Assembly (NCBI GenBank): GCA_023416275.1
Contig: JAEZIB010000166.1
Coordinates: 1-56,488 of the forward strand
Source of the DNA: Bacillota bacterium
GTDB taxonomy: Bacteria; Bacillota; Clostridia; Acetivibrionales; DSM-1351
Length of the DNA: 56,488 nucleotides
Reading direction: 5' to 3'
How positions within the stretch are numbered: the stretch's first letter is position 1; every line of letters begins with the position of its first letter. The position numbers were made by a program, and so were the translations under genes. The notes under the pieces were generated by a model that was not told the origin of the DNA, made no database searches, and saw only the letters and a program-made list of their open reading frames with translations. Below are positions 22,801 through 30,500 of the stretch, piece by piece.

Positions 22801-24501
22801 TAAAGGAACATAAATTCCTCCTGACATTTGGGTTGCTATCAGTGCAACCATTAAATCAATACTGCGCTCAAGAAGGATACCTACAAGTTCACCTTTCTTT
22901 ACTCCTTTTTGCTGCATATAACCAGCTAGCTTCCTTGCCCTCTTATATAAATCGATATATGTAAGAACTTGATCCTTGAATATTACCGCTGTGGCAAAAG
23001 GATTTGATTGTACCTGCTGTGCAAACAAATCTGGAAAAGTCTTATTCTGATCATATTCCTCAAAAGTATTATTCCATTCAGTTATTAGCATTTCCCTTTC
23101 TTTGTTATTTAGAAGTACAATTTGGGAAACTTTAGATTTTGGATTTTCAACTATCGTCTCTAATACCTGCTTATAATGGGAAGCCATATATTGTATTATA
23201 TCTTTGCTAAACATATCTGGATTGTATTTGAAATGAAGAATGCATTCTTCCTCTGTTTCAATAACCTCAAGCGTTAAATCAAACTCTCCCAGCTGGTGAA
23301 TGTCATGGAGTTGTTCCCTAAACACCTTATCATTTGTCTCTCTAATCCAGTTTTGAAAGTAAAATGCTACCTGAAAAAGTCCAGAATCAACAAAATTATT
23401 AATTTGATTTAGTTCCTTTACAAGCTTGTGATATGGGTACTGACTGTGTTCAAGGCCTTCAAGAACTATTTGCTGCACTCGTTCAATAAACGATATTAAG
23501 GAATCCTCAAAATCAATCACGCTTTTTACTACCATCATATTTATAAAACAACCGATTACATCTTCATATTTTTGCTCATAACGACCTGCAACAGGAGTCC
23601 CAATAAATAAATTGTTTTGTCCACTGTAGCGAAATAGTAATACCTTGAAAGCTGCAATCATAATAGAAAACAAAGTTGCATGATTTGAAGTATTAAGCTC
23701 TTTTAGTGCATTTACAAGTTCTTTATCAAGTTTTATGGTGTAAGAAGTTCCTTCGTATAAATTCACAAATGGGTGCTTTTTGTCTACTGGTAGTTCTAAA
23801 ACAGGTATTTCTCCTAATAGCTGATTTAACCAATACTCACGATCTTTCACAGCTTGTGCACTTTGAAGATATCTTTTTTCAGCTTCAATAAAACCTGCAT
23901 AGTTTGCGCGTCGAACTCGAAGTTCATGAGTATGCCCTTCTTTCAATACGTAATAGCATTCCTTTAATTCCTCCATAAATATTCGAGATGATATCCCATC
24001 AAAAACAATATGATGGAAGTTAAACAACAATATCTTTTTTTCTTTTGAAACATCAAATATGCACGCTCGCATTAGCGGACCCTCTTCTAGGTTAAAGGGT
24101 CGCTTTAACTCATGCATAATACTCTCTGTTATATCCTCTTCAGTCAACCCGAATACATTTATCTGGCTGAACTCAAGCATTCCCTGTTCCTTAACAGCCT
24201 GATACGGTTCATTACCATCATGCAGAATAACTGTCCTTAGTGATGCGTGGAAATCAATGAGTTGTTCTAGGACTTTTTTCAAAATCTCAATATCAATATC
24301 AGAAGAAACCTCAATAGCCCCAGGGGTATTATATGCGTAGCTATCAGGAAACATCTTACATACAGCCCATATACCTTTTTGGCTTTCTGACAATTCTATT
24401 TTTTCTGATTTTTTATTTAAATCCATTAAAACAAGCTTCAATGCCTCGCTTCTTGTAATTTCACCATTATACATTCTTTGGTATATTTCCCTATCTAACA
24501 C
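4846..24501 (-). CDS. Giant trans-AT PKS/NRPS protein: C-A(Gly)-ACP-KS-DH-KR-cMT-ACP-KS-DH*-ACP-KS-DH-KR-ACP-KS0-ACP
   Basis: About 6551 aa. I chose the GTG at 24501 because AGAGGTG lies 8 bases upstream; TTG at 24522 is also possible. Either start overlaps the previous gene, so translation is probably coupled. Order: N-terminal docking helix (1-35); C domain with HHIVFDG near 165; A domain (about 490-985) whose specificity positions read D-I-L-Q-L-G-L-I-W, the known Gly code; ACP (Ser near 1068). KS4 (Cys near 1323, DTACSS, HGTGT, NIGH), DH, KR (GAGGIG, but Asn of the Tyr-x-x-x-Asn is Cys), C-methyltransferase (LEIGSGTGG near 2742), ACP near 3004. Low-complexity QEN linker (about 3087-3123). 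KS5 (HATGT), atypical DH*, ACP near 4037. KS6 (DNACASS), pseudo-ACP (about 4627-4703, Ser replaced by Ala), DH (Asp of DxxxQ is Glu), KR, ACP near 5657. KS7 (NIGN instead of NIGH, so non-elongating), ACP near 6424, and an 80-residue C-terminal tail likely to be a docking region. No AT domain is present. Confidence 0.95.
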   Translation of the reverse strand: MLDREIYQRMYNGEITRSEALKLVLMDLNKKSEKIELSESQKGIWAVCKMFPDSYAYNTPGAIEVSSDIDIEILKKVLEQLIDFHASLRTVILHDGNEPYQAVKEQGMLEFSQINVFGLTEEDITESIMHELKRPFNLEEGPLMRACIFDVSKEKKILLFNFHHIVFDGISSRIFMEELKECYYVLKEGHTHELRVRRANYAGFIEAEKRYLQSAQAVKDREYWLNQLLGEIPVLELPVDKKHPFVNLYEGTSYTIKLDKELVNALKELNTSNHATLFSIMIAAFKVLLFRYSGQNNLFIGTPVAGRYEQKYEDVIGCFINMMVVKSVIDFEDSLISFIERVQQIVLEGLEHSQYPYHKLVKELNQINNFVDSGLFQVAFYFQNWIRETNDKVFREQLHDIHQLGEFDLTLEVIETEEECILHFKYNPDMFSKDIIQYMASHYKQVLETIVENPKSKVSQIVLLNNKEREMLITEWNNTFEEYDQNKTFPDLFAQQVQSNPFATAVIFKDQVLTYIDLYKRARKLAGYMQQKGVKKGELVGILLERSIDLMVALIATQMSGGIYVPLDPIYPADRLSHMFEEGQMKFVLSTSSLEDHLPVFEFTTINLDKEAEHIDRSMSDEKAESMEPLCQLGPKDLVYTIFTSGSTGKPKGIMVYHGGLVNFLCSMAKKPGCTSQDYILAVTTICFDIAALELYLPLITGAKVEILPDEIAKDGIMLLEHFEASEVTIMQATPATWQMLIAAGWKKRKNFKVLCGGEALPSELAEKLISLSEEVWNLYGPTETTIWSSTDKVEKGKKISLGLPIANTQFYILDTYLNPVPIGVAGELYIGGDGVAKGYINREEETERKFIKNPFIEDNNSRIFKTGDLARYRTDGTVEYMGRADFQVKIRGFRVELGEIETALNKVNGISEAVVVLRQDGDNSKSLVAFVIADDIKAIPTVDSINKVMENELPDYMIPSNYFFLKAYPLTLNSKISRKELSEQELSILLNEYGAIQEKEESQKRPIIEEKEESQQRQIIRKEPQATRSTSSINNYVERFIINEMANIKNISPETIKSSVNMGEYGFDSISFTSLSLKINKHYGVKTNPTLFYTYPTVDRFAEFLTANYLKEINSKEVVMEEVEVKHRIDENTASETTKKPDALNNKSNTGFNGDIAIVGMSGMLPGSDDLQSFWNNILEEKDLVTVIPPDRWDWKEYYDELNEGANKSNSKWGGFIKDIDKFDAAFFGISPREAELMDPQQRLMLQVVWAAIEDAGYKPSDLSGTDTGVFVGATGTDYSEFVLRESEVDAHTVSGIVNAVIPNRVSYFFNFKGPSELIDTACSSTLVGVSRAVASIRSGECGCAIVGGVNLIISPFAHIALSKISMLSKDGKCKAFDKDGNGYVRGEGCAAIILKPLDKAIEDKDHIYAVIKGVAVNHGGRTNSLTAPNPNAQKDLIKKAIIDSGIDPYTIGYIEAHGTGTALGDPIEINGLKSAFSEIYEELNCVPREDAYCGIGSVKTNIGHLEAMAGLAGLIKVALSLYHHKILASIHCRELNPFINVENSPFYIARETQEWKHLKDRTGKEAPLHGGVSSFGMGGTNAHIVLEEYKESEKRQGKNSNPVVIVFSARDNNSLKNNVEKFVKYLRKAQTGDNPLNLNKIAFTLQIGREAMKERLALVVNTVDELLERLELYLNGTGQIINMFTSTGRNIKEALELVLDGAELEEFVERKVEKGDILKVASLWTNGADINWNLLYKGNIPGRMSLPGYQFKKDRHWVPMRQKYPKYGKSSDWMPLIDKIIPEKSLGQGLVFQKTLRNSELIVKDHKVNSQCVFPGTGHIETVVEAISLLTKGNSYTLRNITWLQPLVVEDGECIDINLSLKEEGKGFKYEIESVHQDGDILHSKGDVYCDMDKQCNEEYLYFDDIKLRCSEEIKKDTFYKSLADNAGIEYGLYFQGVQELWSNEKEVLGHFILPEGFESELNDYFAHPVIMDCALQLMGCLLGRNADKGKAKIPFMVEEVNILEPLRSREYYAYVVNESNNIHNIAIVNKDGKVCVKFYHVTSRELKTQFDRHIYCQQWVEYTAESTTKEPHSKTENALVLYNDEAEYLKEKIINTMDKSNVTQAQLYFETSRTDGEWKIGFNDIQGYINFILENNIKRIYFLGAISRKQADGILELERKQKYGVYALFYLVKALSQIDSNVQLVVVTNNIFEVLPSDSIISANSGVSGFVKAAALENQNIEFSLVDIEYNESISSSKVERQAHLLTKIVKGTPEVALRNETFYTRKIRGLYLPYNTKKSFRTNGVYVIVGAGGIGLELGLYLGKKYKARIALIGRSNLNEIKKSKIDSIKEYGGEAIYIQADVTDFDSMKKAVTEIEDTYGVIHGIFNCVMVLNDKRIENMTEDVMREVCAPKVKGSVILYDVVKDKKLDFLVNFSSTNAFIGNVGQSNYNCACSFQDAFALSFKERAGFPIKIINWSFWGNVGVVASEEYRSLLNQKGLLSIEPFEGMAVLEAALSSPISQVVMFKATDKLLSELGFDFNNKIEIYSQTVPSVIENIELKDEPAEEKIYSIKYMLEGFSALEEFAVCLLLKYFKLNRYFTKKCEKYSKRELINTLGIIPSYERLFDALIYILEKSGLLLINEDKIESTELVEDYRILDNIEKIEEKKRLLDEKFSTLSSYTRLLWTCVSRFGDVLTGRIEYTEVMFPEGSKDLVQSIYKGNLIIDYYNQLVAEFVRNYIEERLDKCKTDHINILEIGSGTGGTSEFVLEKVKHFGKNITYYYTDISASFTGYGKAKYGSLEFVDFKVLDIEKLPEMQDFQSNSIDIVFATNVLHATSLIQNTLGNIKRLLKANGVIVINEIVRFQNFSTLTFGLTGGWWNSKDTYRITGSPLLNVASWKNVLGICGYYNIAVAGLKNENKEYDQCIITAVSNGITVKKADKGSVVAALHTDKLVMVAKEEIKHQKIERRVVEDNMIMKRHELNHTELIEETIKYLKDKLAKVLKIESNNIGNDVVFQEIGVDSLITVEFNKELVKDFGKVPATLLFEYTTLAALAGYFCTEQEEKLKELFRVNAKPVDKIMEAKKDLNWLFKTTTSELRNDIHQENQENQENYENYENQENQENHENYQNQQNQQNQRGEKAHTTTASKDIAIIGLSGKYPLAETLEEYWENLKQGRNCITEIPRDRWDWEKYYDPSNSEQGKGYSKWGGFISDIDKFDAEFFDISDEHAVEMDPQERIFLENTWTLLEDAGYPGKTLANKGEKVGLFVGIMYGGYGQIATKAWENGIRTNAQSAYWIIPNRVSYHFNFTGPSIAIDTACSSSLTAIHYACKSIERGECSVAVAGGINLILNPRQHVRLSNLNSLTRDGRNKCFSENADGFAEGEGVGAILLKPLEDAIRDNDYIYGVIKGSAINSGGESNGFTAPSLTAQMNVSEDALKDAGINPETVSYMEAHATGTVLGDPVEINALSKVFSKYTAKKQFCTVGTVKANIGHLEAASGMSAITKVLLQMKYGKIVPSINIDKLNPYIELENTPFYIQEELGDWKQEKTSPRRAGISSFGAGGSNAHIIVEEYKRNLVTSYLEKTKYLIILSAKKQESLYANAKALLLYIQNNMKTGQEKLLLSQIEYTLQIGRMEMKERLALVVTSLDDLKDKLKAVCNGEVNIADVYKGSALKSEKSGLSSYENSINDIAMRWVSGTSFNWELFYQNEVGLCRIPLPTYCFNRQRYWLDDEESLIKENLYSASFQYDEPYLRDHVSFGKRVLLGVTYCSIAYEALKCVGDLAPVVHFHNFQFVEAVELNVGENVEVTAELVSEDERLFINTRVKKSYSKNFETAARSEVIRNTGTAPYMVKIPSFKDMNVIKTEELYNKKSGVYGESLFTIKEAFALGNEAWGELALTREMINSSHSYSVHPALLDGAVLCRLALSKSNEPDLLIPLMVKEMYIYSELPLQCYCHLTEVKVNSEIWEGDIEIIDKLGKVLILMKGFVCKKVWIDEEHQPLKTENAHLSQYSESNNKIVHVVEQYLISKIASMLKTDSYAIDKGSNFMSMGVDSVRLINLTKELQKDLGVELYPTLFFEYQNIRDLAEYLAEEYPNKFSKTDEVSVNQNIADEVRVNHNNSAQGNFSSPVKDSSKEDSGLRQPQGEDYKDYKDDSIAIIGFSGIMPQADDLDDFWKKIIGEECLITTIPEDRWDWRKYYKESPDDTSKTNVIWGGFMKEVDKFDATFFGISPREANLMDPQQRLVLELAWKAIEDAGYNPKELSGSKTGVFIGVAGHDYHDIVSDGAVDSKAQSLTGNAHNIITGRISYILNLHGPSEPLDNACASSLVSINRAVQCLRNGDCDMALAGGVNVIASPSLYISFDNVGILSQDGKCKVFDKDANGTVRGEGAGLLLLKPLNRAIKDNDHIYAVIKASAVNHGGHGNSLTAPNPKQQAEVIFNAYEKSEIDPSTITYIESHGTGTTLGDPVEINGLKSAFKKLYSKWGKSGFTTKGCGIGALKSNIGHLETAAGIAGVIKVLLCMKHGVLPGIVNLKELNPYIQLEDSPFYIVEKTQLWQRLKDANGDEIPYRAGISAFGFSGVNAHVVLEEYRSTAPAKAQENKENLIILSAQNEDRLVAYAESLSAFLKRTRTIEKNCGTMEPKIIRDVIAIIAPISGIDEKDIDDDTSLLECGFDAAKLSMLVNELNKCYNLELSLSSISIENCPKDITQILGSSNSITNYYSYSLDNSSGSEVEKQDISLSQVAYTLQKGREVMDERIAFVVSNIEELTEKLDKFISGERNIDKVFTGRKQEERGKLDLILEGDLGIEIISKIAARHELEKLAQLWVAGVKISNWDVLYQEKQYKIPLPTYPFARQHYWVERVESTNSVALGKGVSKLTPLLDSNESTLEKQSYKKTLTEEEFYLKDHMVNGSIILPGVIYLEMARMAGELAFPKKEVIGLNNIVWAKPLQLHGNKQDAFIDIYSKEDEIAYEINSGDETVYSQGVLVYGSFGEIVGEKIDIEAVKQRCSKHMQHKEFYELFRQSGFNYGSSFMPIEEIYHNEHEALSRIKLPVSVLPTADSFMLHPSLLEGGLQTAGYIINRDAGATSPYIPFAIEKIDIYEKLPECCYGYAVQAQELSDNETMKIMDVFLVDDQGRVLVKIEKYIARPVEKKDREETVYFGKVWKQIKEKSNRVKGSVLLFDRDKRVFDYLIEKGMDKVYLVKSGTGFKNIQDNIFEMDPTNENNYIELFRCLKDKGIEYENIVNLWLQEDFTYDEVSLKVQMEHCLYPLFYISRALLKEKQKNTIRLLYIHEMNKPLCEGISGFNKSIKLENNKLIFRSIGIEGKEEDIASIILSELFEENIEPEVRYRGAIREVKALEVLKPEVNGEALIKVNGVYIITGGLGGVGFAIAQNLASKYRAKLVLVGRSEITEDSRLKELEATNTDFIYLRGDVSNRTDVERIVDGAKARFGCVNGIIHCAGLIKDSLVINKSINDLNEVIAPKVYGTINLDWATRDEKLDFIALFSSISGEIGNLGQSDYAYANAFMDNFASYRENLRKQGERHGKTVSINWPLWQDGGIAVDDLTKKLMESTLYIKPLENSRGFNILEKCLSRNMEQIMVMHGNRRKINTLFAKNIKEDSVILNIDENDLLKKLIDDLSKSVSKISRIKESEISFTEELDKYGFDSITLTEFTNELNFKFSLNITPAVFYEISELTINNLGRHLLKRNKNDIAEHYNSSTNKNETIVDDENEETEVAFSGMSIKNRFKPLSSSDKEITDIRHTVDDDNYEPIAIIGIGGVMPQSENLDEFWKHIVGGDDLITEVPPERWDWRDFYGDPNKEEGKSTCKWGGFMKEVDKFDALFFNLSPQEAKILDPQQRMFLETTWKTIEDSGYKPSEISGTNTGVFIGVTNNEYAEILRNENVKIDGHSITSNAHFLIANRISYFYNLHGPSETIDTACSSAAVAIHRAVTSLHTGECELAIAGGVNMLLSPRSNISFDKAGMLSKDGRCKTFDKSADGFVRGEGIGALLLKPLKKAKADNDPIYAVIRGSAVKHGGRSKSFVSPNPNGQIEVVKAAINKSGINPLDISYIETHGTGSAIGDNVEVEGLKGAFRELLKSHGEEYAKSNSCGLGSVKTNIGNLEAASGIASILKVVLAMKYKTLPPSIHCKEVNPFLKLEDSPFYITREKKHWDRITDKDGKILPRYAGVNVFGAGGVNVHIILEEYERTMLADNNKEPVVVVFSAKNKTSLYEIVAQTAEYIKLNTDINLRDIAYTLQLAREEMDERVAMVVYDVQDLINKCVGFATDNISSYSDIYIGKIIKGNRDLIEDDNEDSKLIDTALENKQYNDLASLWVSGAKINWKKLYMSEKRFRISLPTYCFNKQIHWAAKQKTDIKPVVEEDKDTISKVSISEASGEDTIKKYLLQKMSSLLGIEPESIQLDGELAEMGFDSINTIKLKSDLENEFAAEVPMALLAQSRSIDSLAENIFIKPELLNIKNAIISKMQESNLESSIGYETDTSCVEVKDSEDFCRFKEDINWTGRYRSTNDFINSEDDLSNISGSELDNIFRMLQKE
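15137..15238 (-). repeat. 9-bp minisatellite encoding a QEN/YEN inter-module linker
   Basis: About eleven imperfect 9-base units (plus-strand form ttctcttga and variants) encode a run of Gln-Glu-Asn, Tyr-Glu-Asn, His-Glu-Asn and Gln-Asn-Gln tripeptides between the ACP of the methylating module and KS5 in the 6551-aa protein. It is in frame and probably an unstructured flexible linker. Its copy number is likely to vary between strains. Confidence 0.9.
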
Positions 24502-27500
24502 TACCTTCACCTCTTTCAACAAAATTCAAATTAATTTCCTTTAAGTCTGCCGCCTCATCAGGAGTAAGTTTTCCTTCCTCAAGACACGAAAGAATAAAGT
24601 TTTCCAGATAGTATTTAGCGTCCTCTGTACCTTTTTTAATGTCAGTGCTATAATTGGCACTTCTGTTATAAGGCTCATTCTGTTTTTTACCCTCAAATTT
24701 CATAATAAAAGAATTGAGCTTATTAATCGAATAATGTTCAAATAAGTTTTGTAATGTAATGCGTATTCCATACTTTTCACTTAATTTGTTAACCATATTC
24801 GATGCAGTCAAGGAGTCCATCCCATATTTGTCAAATGTCACATCATATTTTATCCTATCATCTGACACCTTTAGAATCGTCGATACCAAATGTCTCAGTT
24901 CATTTAAAACCGAATTTTTATCGTTGCCACTTTCTATTTGTATTTCCTCATAATCTTTCCCATCATCTAACCAGTAACTCTCCTTCTCAAATGGATACAG
25001 TGGAAGTGATACAAGTTTGCAGTCTTTTCCTCTATATAAATCACTCAAGTTTAAATCATAGCCTTTTATCCAAAGTCTAGCTATATAGTCAAGCTGAGTA
25101 CTATCAATAACCTTATCATAAAGGCCTTCTGTTTCAACACTTCCTGAATATACCCCCGACTCTTCATCTTTTCGTATTAAATAGTTTTCAAGTGCTACCA
25201 AACACTCCTGTCTACTGTTTTTTACAATAGCGAGTCTCTCTTCCATAGCTTCACGACGTGACAACGTATATGCAATATCATATAGTGAAATTTCATTCAT
25301 GTTTTCAAGATATTCCTTTATATTTTGTGCAACCACATGGAGTCTCTCTTGGGTGCGTGCAGACATCATTAGTATCACACAGCCATCGGGGTTAGTCACA
25401 TTAGGTTTATTGCTTTCTATGTACTCTTCAACGATAATGGCTACGTTAGTTCCTCCAGCTCCTATGGAGTTAATAGCTGCTCTTAGTGGTATTTCATCCT
25501 TATTATTTGGTTTTTTCCACTCAGATACATTTCTTTGAATCTGGAACGGACTATCATCCAAATCTATCCTTGTGTTAATTACTTCTGAGTTAATAGAAGG
25601 AACTAAAGTTTTATTTTGTAACTGTAATATAACTTTGGCCAGTTGTGACATTCCAGAAGCTGCTTCCAAGTGTCCGATATTAGACTTTACTGAACCAATC
25701 TTACATATTTGTTTTTTACTGGTTAACTTAGCGTATGCTTGCTTTAAAGCCTCGATCTCTGTTGCATCCCCAAGTGCCAGACCGTTTGAAGCAGTTTCAT
25801 AATACCCGATTGTTTCACAATCAATATTTGCTCTACTAATCAACTCTAAAACTAAATCTCTCTGTGCTTCAACAGAAGGTACCTTAAATGCATTAGTTCT
25901 TCCGCTATGATTCATTACACTAGCCTTCAGCACACAGTTTATTCTGTCTCTATCTCTTTCAGCCTCATCAAGAGCTTTAAGTATAACAACTCCCACACCT
26001 TCACCTGGTACATATCCATCTCCGTTGCTTAAACTAAGGCTTTTAGCACTACTTCCTAAAAGCTTTGCACGAGACAAACCAAGGTACTTATATGGGTGTA
26101 AGCTCAAATTCACGCCTCCCACAATTGCTATTGAGCATTCTCCATTTTTTAAGCTGTTCATTGCTAAATGTAATGCACTCAATGACGAGGAGCACGCGGT
26201 ATCAACAGCTATGCTTGGACCATGTATTCCCAAGAAGTACGATACCCTGTTCGCGATTGACCAGTAGGAATTCCCAGATAATATAGCTCCTTGTGCCATG
26301 TCCTCTGCAACCCAAGGATACTGCTGATACATGGAACCGATAAATACACCTATATTGTGTCCTTCTTGCTGTAACTCATGCAATCTTTTCATTGAATAGC
26401 CAGACTCCTCCAACGCTTGCCATGTAGTTTCCAGCATAATTCGCTCCTGCGGATCAATATTTTCTGCTTCACTAGGAGAAATATTAAAGAATAGTGGGTC
26501 AAATTTATCTACATCCTGAATGAAGCCTCCCCACTTACTGCACATCTTTCCCTCTTTCTCCTTATCACTGTCATAGAACAGAGAGTAATCCCATCTCTCA
26601 GGCGGAATTTCAGTTATACAATTTCTACCTTCAATCAGGTTATTCCAAAATTCATTTAAGTCTTTCGCCATAGGATACCTGCCGCTAATTCCTATTACAG
26701 CAATATCTTTTGCAGAAACCTTGGAAGGTACTTGGCTTGATAAATTTTTCACTTCCCTGCTTATTGTTCTTTTTACCATTTTTGACGCCATGCTATAATG
26801 TGGAGTATCTGTCTCTTTTGTTACACCAAGAGCTTTTATCATTTCCTGTTTATAATTTGTAATCAAATACATGCTTAAATCTTTTATATTTTGGTATTCA
26901 ATAAAAGCAGACTGTGCCTTCATGCCAACTAATTTTGCTAACTCATTTCCCATTGCAATCAGCATTACAGAATCGGCACCGTAATGTTCAAAACTATCTT
27001 TCTCTCTAATTCTTATGACAGGTACCTTTGTTACCTTACATACAATATCTTTTAAACAATCTACAATCTTTTCAGCTAAAGTGTCCTGCCCATTGCCACT
27101 GTCTATCTCTATCTCAGTTTCAACAATTTCAAAATCAACTTCTGAAGGCATAACTAACTGTCTTATTTTTTCTATGTTTCCTTCTACAACCGAAATCCTC
27201 GACAAGCCACTTTTTAATATATTGTCAAAGGTTATTAACCCATGTTTGGTACTGAGTGTGCTAAAGCCAGTGTTTTCCTCCATCATTTGCTTTATTTCTG
27301 CAGTCACTCCCATACCGCCCTCTTCCCAAAGAGGCCAGTTTATTGAAAATGTTTGTCCATATCTTCTTTCATCCTTCACCATATCATTTCTCATGTCCAC
27401 ATACATATCCATAAACCTATTTGCAAAAGCATAATCGGCTTGTCCCCTGCTACCCAATACTGCAGCAATGGAAGAGAATACAACAAAGAACTTCAGGTGC

Positions 27501-30500
27501 TCGTCCTTGGTTATCTCGTCAAGATATACAAGACCATCCAGCTTAGGAGCCAGAACTTGATCCATATCACTGACATTTTTGTTTGCTACTAAGGAATCCC
27601 TTATTACCCCTGCACTGTGGACAATGCCATCTATTTTTCCATACTTTTCTTTCACTCTTTTATAAAGCATCTCGACTTCATCACGGTTAGTAATATCAGT
27701 CTTTATATACTCTACGCTTTCAGGTTTTACCAATCCTTTAATCTCTTGCTTTTGAATCTCAGACCTTCCGACCAGTATAATTGAACACTTACCTTTTTCT
27801 GCAAGATAATTAGCAAAAATAAGTCCCAATCCTCCTGCACCGCCAGTTATTATATAAACACCGTCAGATATTTCTTCATCTTTTAGCTGAACAACCTCTA
27901 ATACTGTCTCTTCAAATTTTCTTTTCATTCTCTTTCCTGAAATATAAGCAATTTCCTCAACTTCTTCATCTATTGCAAATAGTTCGTTGATTAGAACACT
28001 ATAGTCCATGTTTTCAAGTAATAGAGTTTTATATTGATATGTCTGACTTTCTAAGAAAGCACTCTTTAAAAATGCATTAGCTGCCGCACTTATAATACCT
28101 CTCTCTACACCAGCAAATGAAAGAAGTACCTTTACCCTATTCTTGAGTTTTCTCGCCTGAAGTGCCTGTACAAGGTACAATAATCTATGTGATGTTTCCT
28201 TATAAAGGTTTGTACTTGGCAAGTTGGTGTCAAGTCCGAAGCTGTTCCAGAAGTATACAACATATGACAAGTTTATTCCATTTTGATCTATTGAAGTCAA
28301 CAGTCTAATGTAATCTTCTTTATTATCAGGATTTATTTTATAATATGTATCTGTCTTGCTAAAACTCTTATCACATTTTACTCTGATAATGTAACAATCC
28401 CTATGATTTTTGCTTACATATTCACTTAATCCTAAAAAGGTTTCTTCATCATTATCAAAGGCAAGAATATAACCACTGATATTTTGAGCATTGACCGACA
28501 GTTCTTCATTACTCAAGTAATCATTGAAATATAGCATATCATTTCCTAAATGAATTTCTTTTTGATTGAACTCTCTTAATGCAAATCCATTTATTATTAA
28601 AAGTACTTTTCCTGCCAGATCAGTTACTGTGAGATTATATTTTCCATCTTTGAGTACTGAATGTACGAAACAGTTTTCTGGTAGAAAATCCTTTATATGT
28701 ATTTCATCTATACTAAAAGGGATCCTCGTTTCATTGCTTGCAAGTTGCAAACCAAGAACTGATTGTAACACTCCATCTAAAAGTATGGGATGAAGTACTA
28801 AATTTTGGTCTACTGTATCATAATTATTAAGGCTTATATAAGAAAGCGACTCATTGGGGCTATACCAAAGTTCTTGAACGGTTTTATACCCATCACCGTA
28901 GGATATACCTTTTTTGCTAAAACATTCATAGAATTTCTGTTTACCCATGTAATCAGTACAACGACTTTTTATTTTTTCAATATTCAGCGATTCATCTATA
29001 GTTTCTTGGTTTCCATACTCCAACAGTCCCTTTGCATGTACTGTCTCCCCACTTTGTTCAGTAACCACTTCGAACTCAACAGCAGCTTCCTGCTGATAAA
29101 GGCTGATTTTTGCCTCCTTGCTTCCATCTTTTAATTCAATTGGATTAAGCCAGATTAAATTCTTTATCTTACGAACTCTCTCACCACTATTTGCGAATAC
29201 TCCTGCTGCCCGTGCCATCTCTATAACTAATGCACCTGGTACTAAGATCCTGTTATCTACCACATGGTCTTTTATACAAAATTCATCTTGACTGAACAAT
29301 TTCTGGTAACATTGCTCGTAAAGAGTGGAAGTATTGCTATCCAACAAAGGATGCAGTGACTGAGTTTTTTCTTTTTTAAGGCATTCCTCGGTTATCCAAT
29401 ACCTTTCCTTACTAAATGGGTACGTTGGCAATGAAACAATGGAAAATGCATTACTGTCATAAAGCATTTCCCAGTCTATATCCAGACCAGTTACCCAAAG
29501 CTTTGCTATATTTCTAAATTTACCTCTCATAAACCAATTCTTTAAAAGATTATCAGTTTCCACGTCTTCTTCAAAGTATTCAAATATATTGTTCTGGCTA
29601 TTATAATTGCTCCCAGTAAAAGTATCCTCAGATTCAATATTATTTATATAACAATTTAGTTTATTTATTAGCTCTTCAATATCTCCTGCAATAATTGCAA
29701 GTCTTTCTTCCATTGGCTCACGACCAGTTTGAAGAGTGTAAGCAATATCAGCGAGAGATAAATCTTCTGCTTCAATTCTAGGAACTAATTTTACTTCACC
29801 TATTGATTTGATTTGGGTTGTTTTATTTTTTAATACTATTTGGTACAAATCTTTAATAGTCAAATCATAGGTAATCTGTTGCATACTCACCATAGTTCCG
29901 AACTTTTCATTTAAATGAGAGAGAAAACACATAAAATCATTGGCATTAATAAGGTAGCTACTTATAGGATCATCCTTTTCTATACTCTCTCTTTCTATTT
30001 GTATAAATGAAGAAAAAGCACTTAAGAAATCCTCTTCAGATAGCTCATTTATTTCTTGATTATTATTTGTACAAGCAGACGTAAATAGCGTCCTTTTTTC
30101 CAAGAATTCTTTAAGTTTATATGCATATGCCTTTAAGGTATCTTCACTTTTTGCTGATAAAACGATTATATTATTTCCTGTTGATTTATTAGAAGATAAA
30201 GGCTTATTGTATTCCTCAATTATTACAGACGCATTTGACCCTCCTGCTCCAAAAGAGCTAATTTCTGCACGTCTCAAGTAAGTTTTTTCAACACCATCCT
30301 CTAATAGTACAGGCTTCTTCCATTCTTCCAGCTTATTTTGTACATATACCGGTGAATTTCCAAAATCTATATGAGGGTTTAATTTGTCAGAATGTATTGA
30401 AGGAACAAGCAACTTGTACCGCATCTGTAGTAGCACCTTGGTTAAAGATGCAATCCCAGCTGCAGATTCAAGGTGACCAATATTTGACTTTAATGATCCA

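Noticed and set aside
29245..29275. DH domains of the 4997-aa protein as inactive because the Gly of HxxxGxxxxP is Asp or Asn
   Set aside because: The catalytic His, the Pro and the Asp of DxxxQ/H are all present in both domains; the Gly is less strict.
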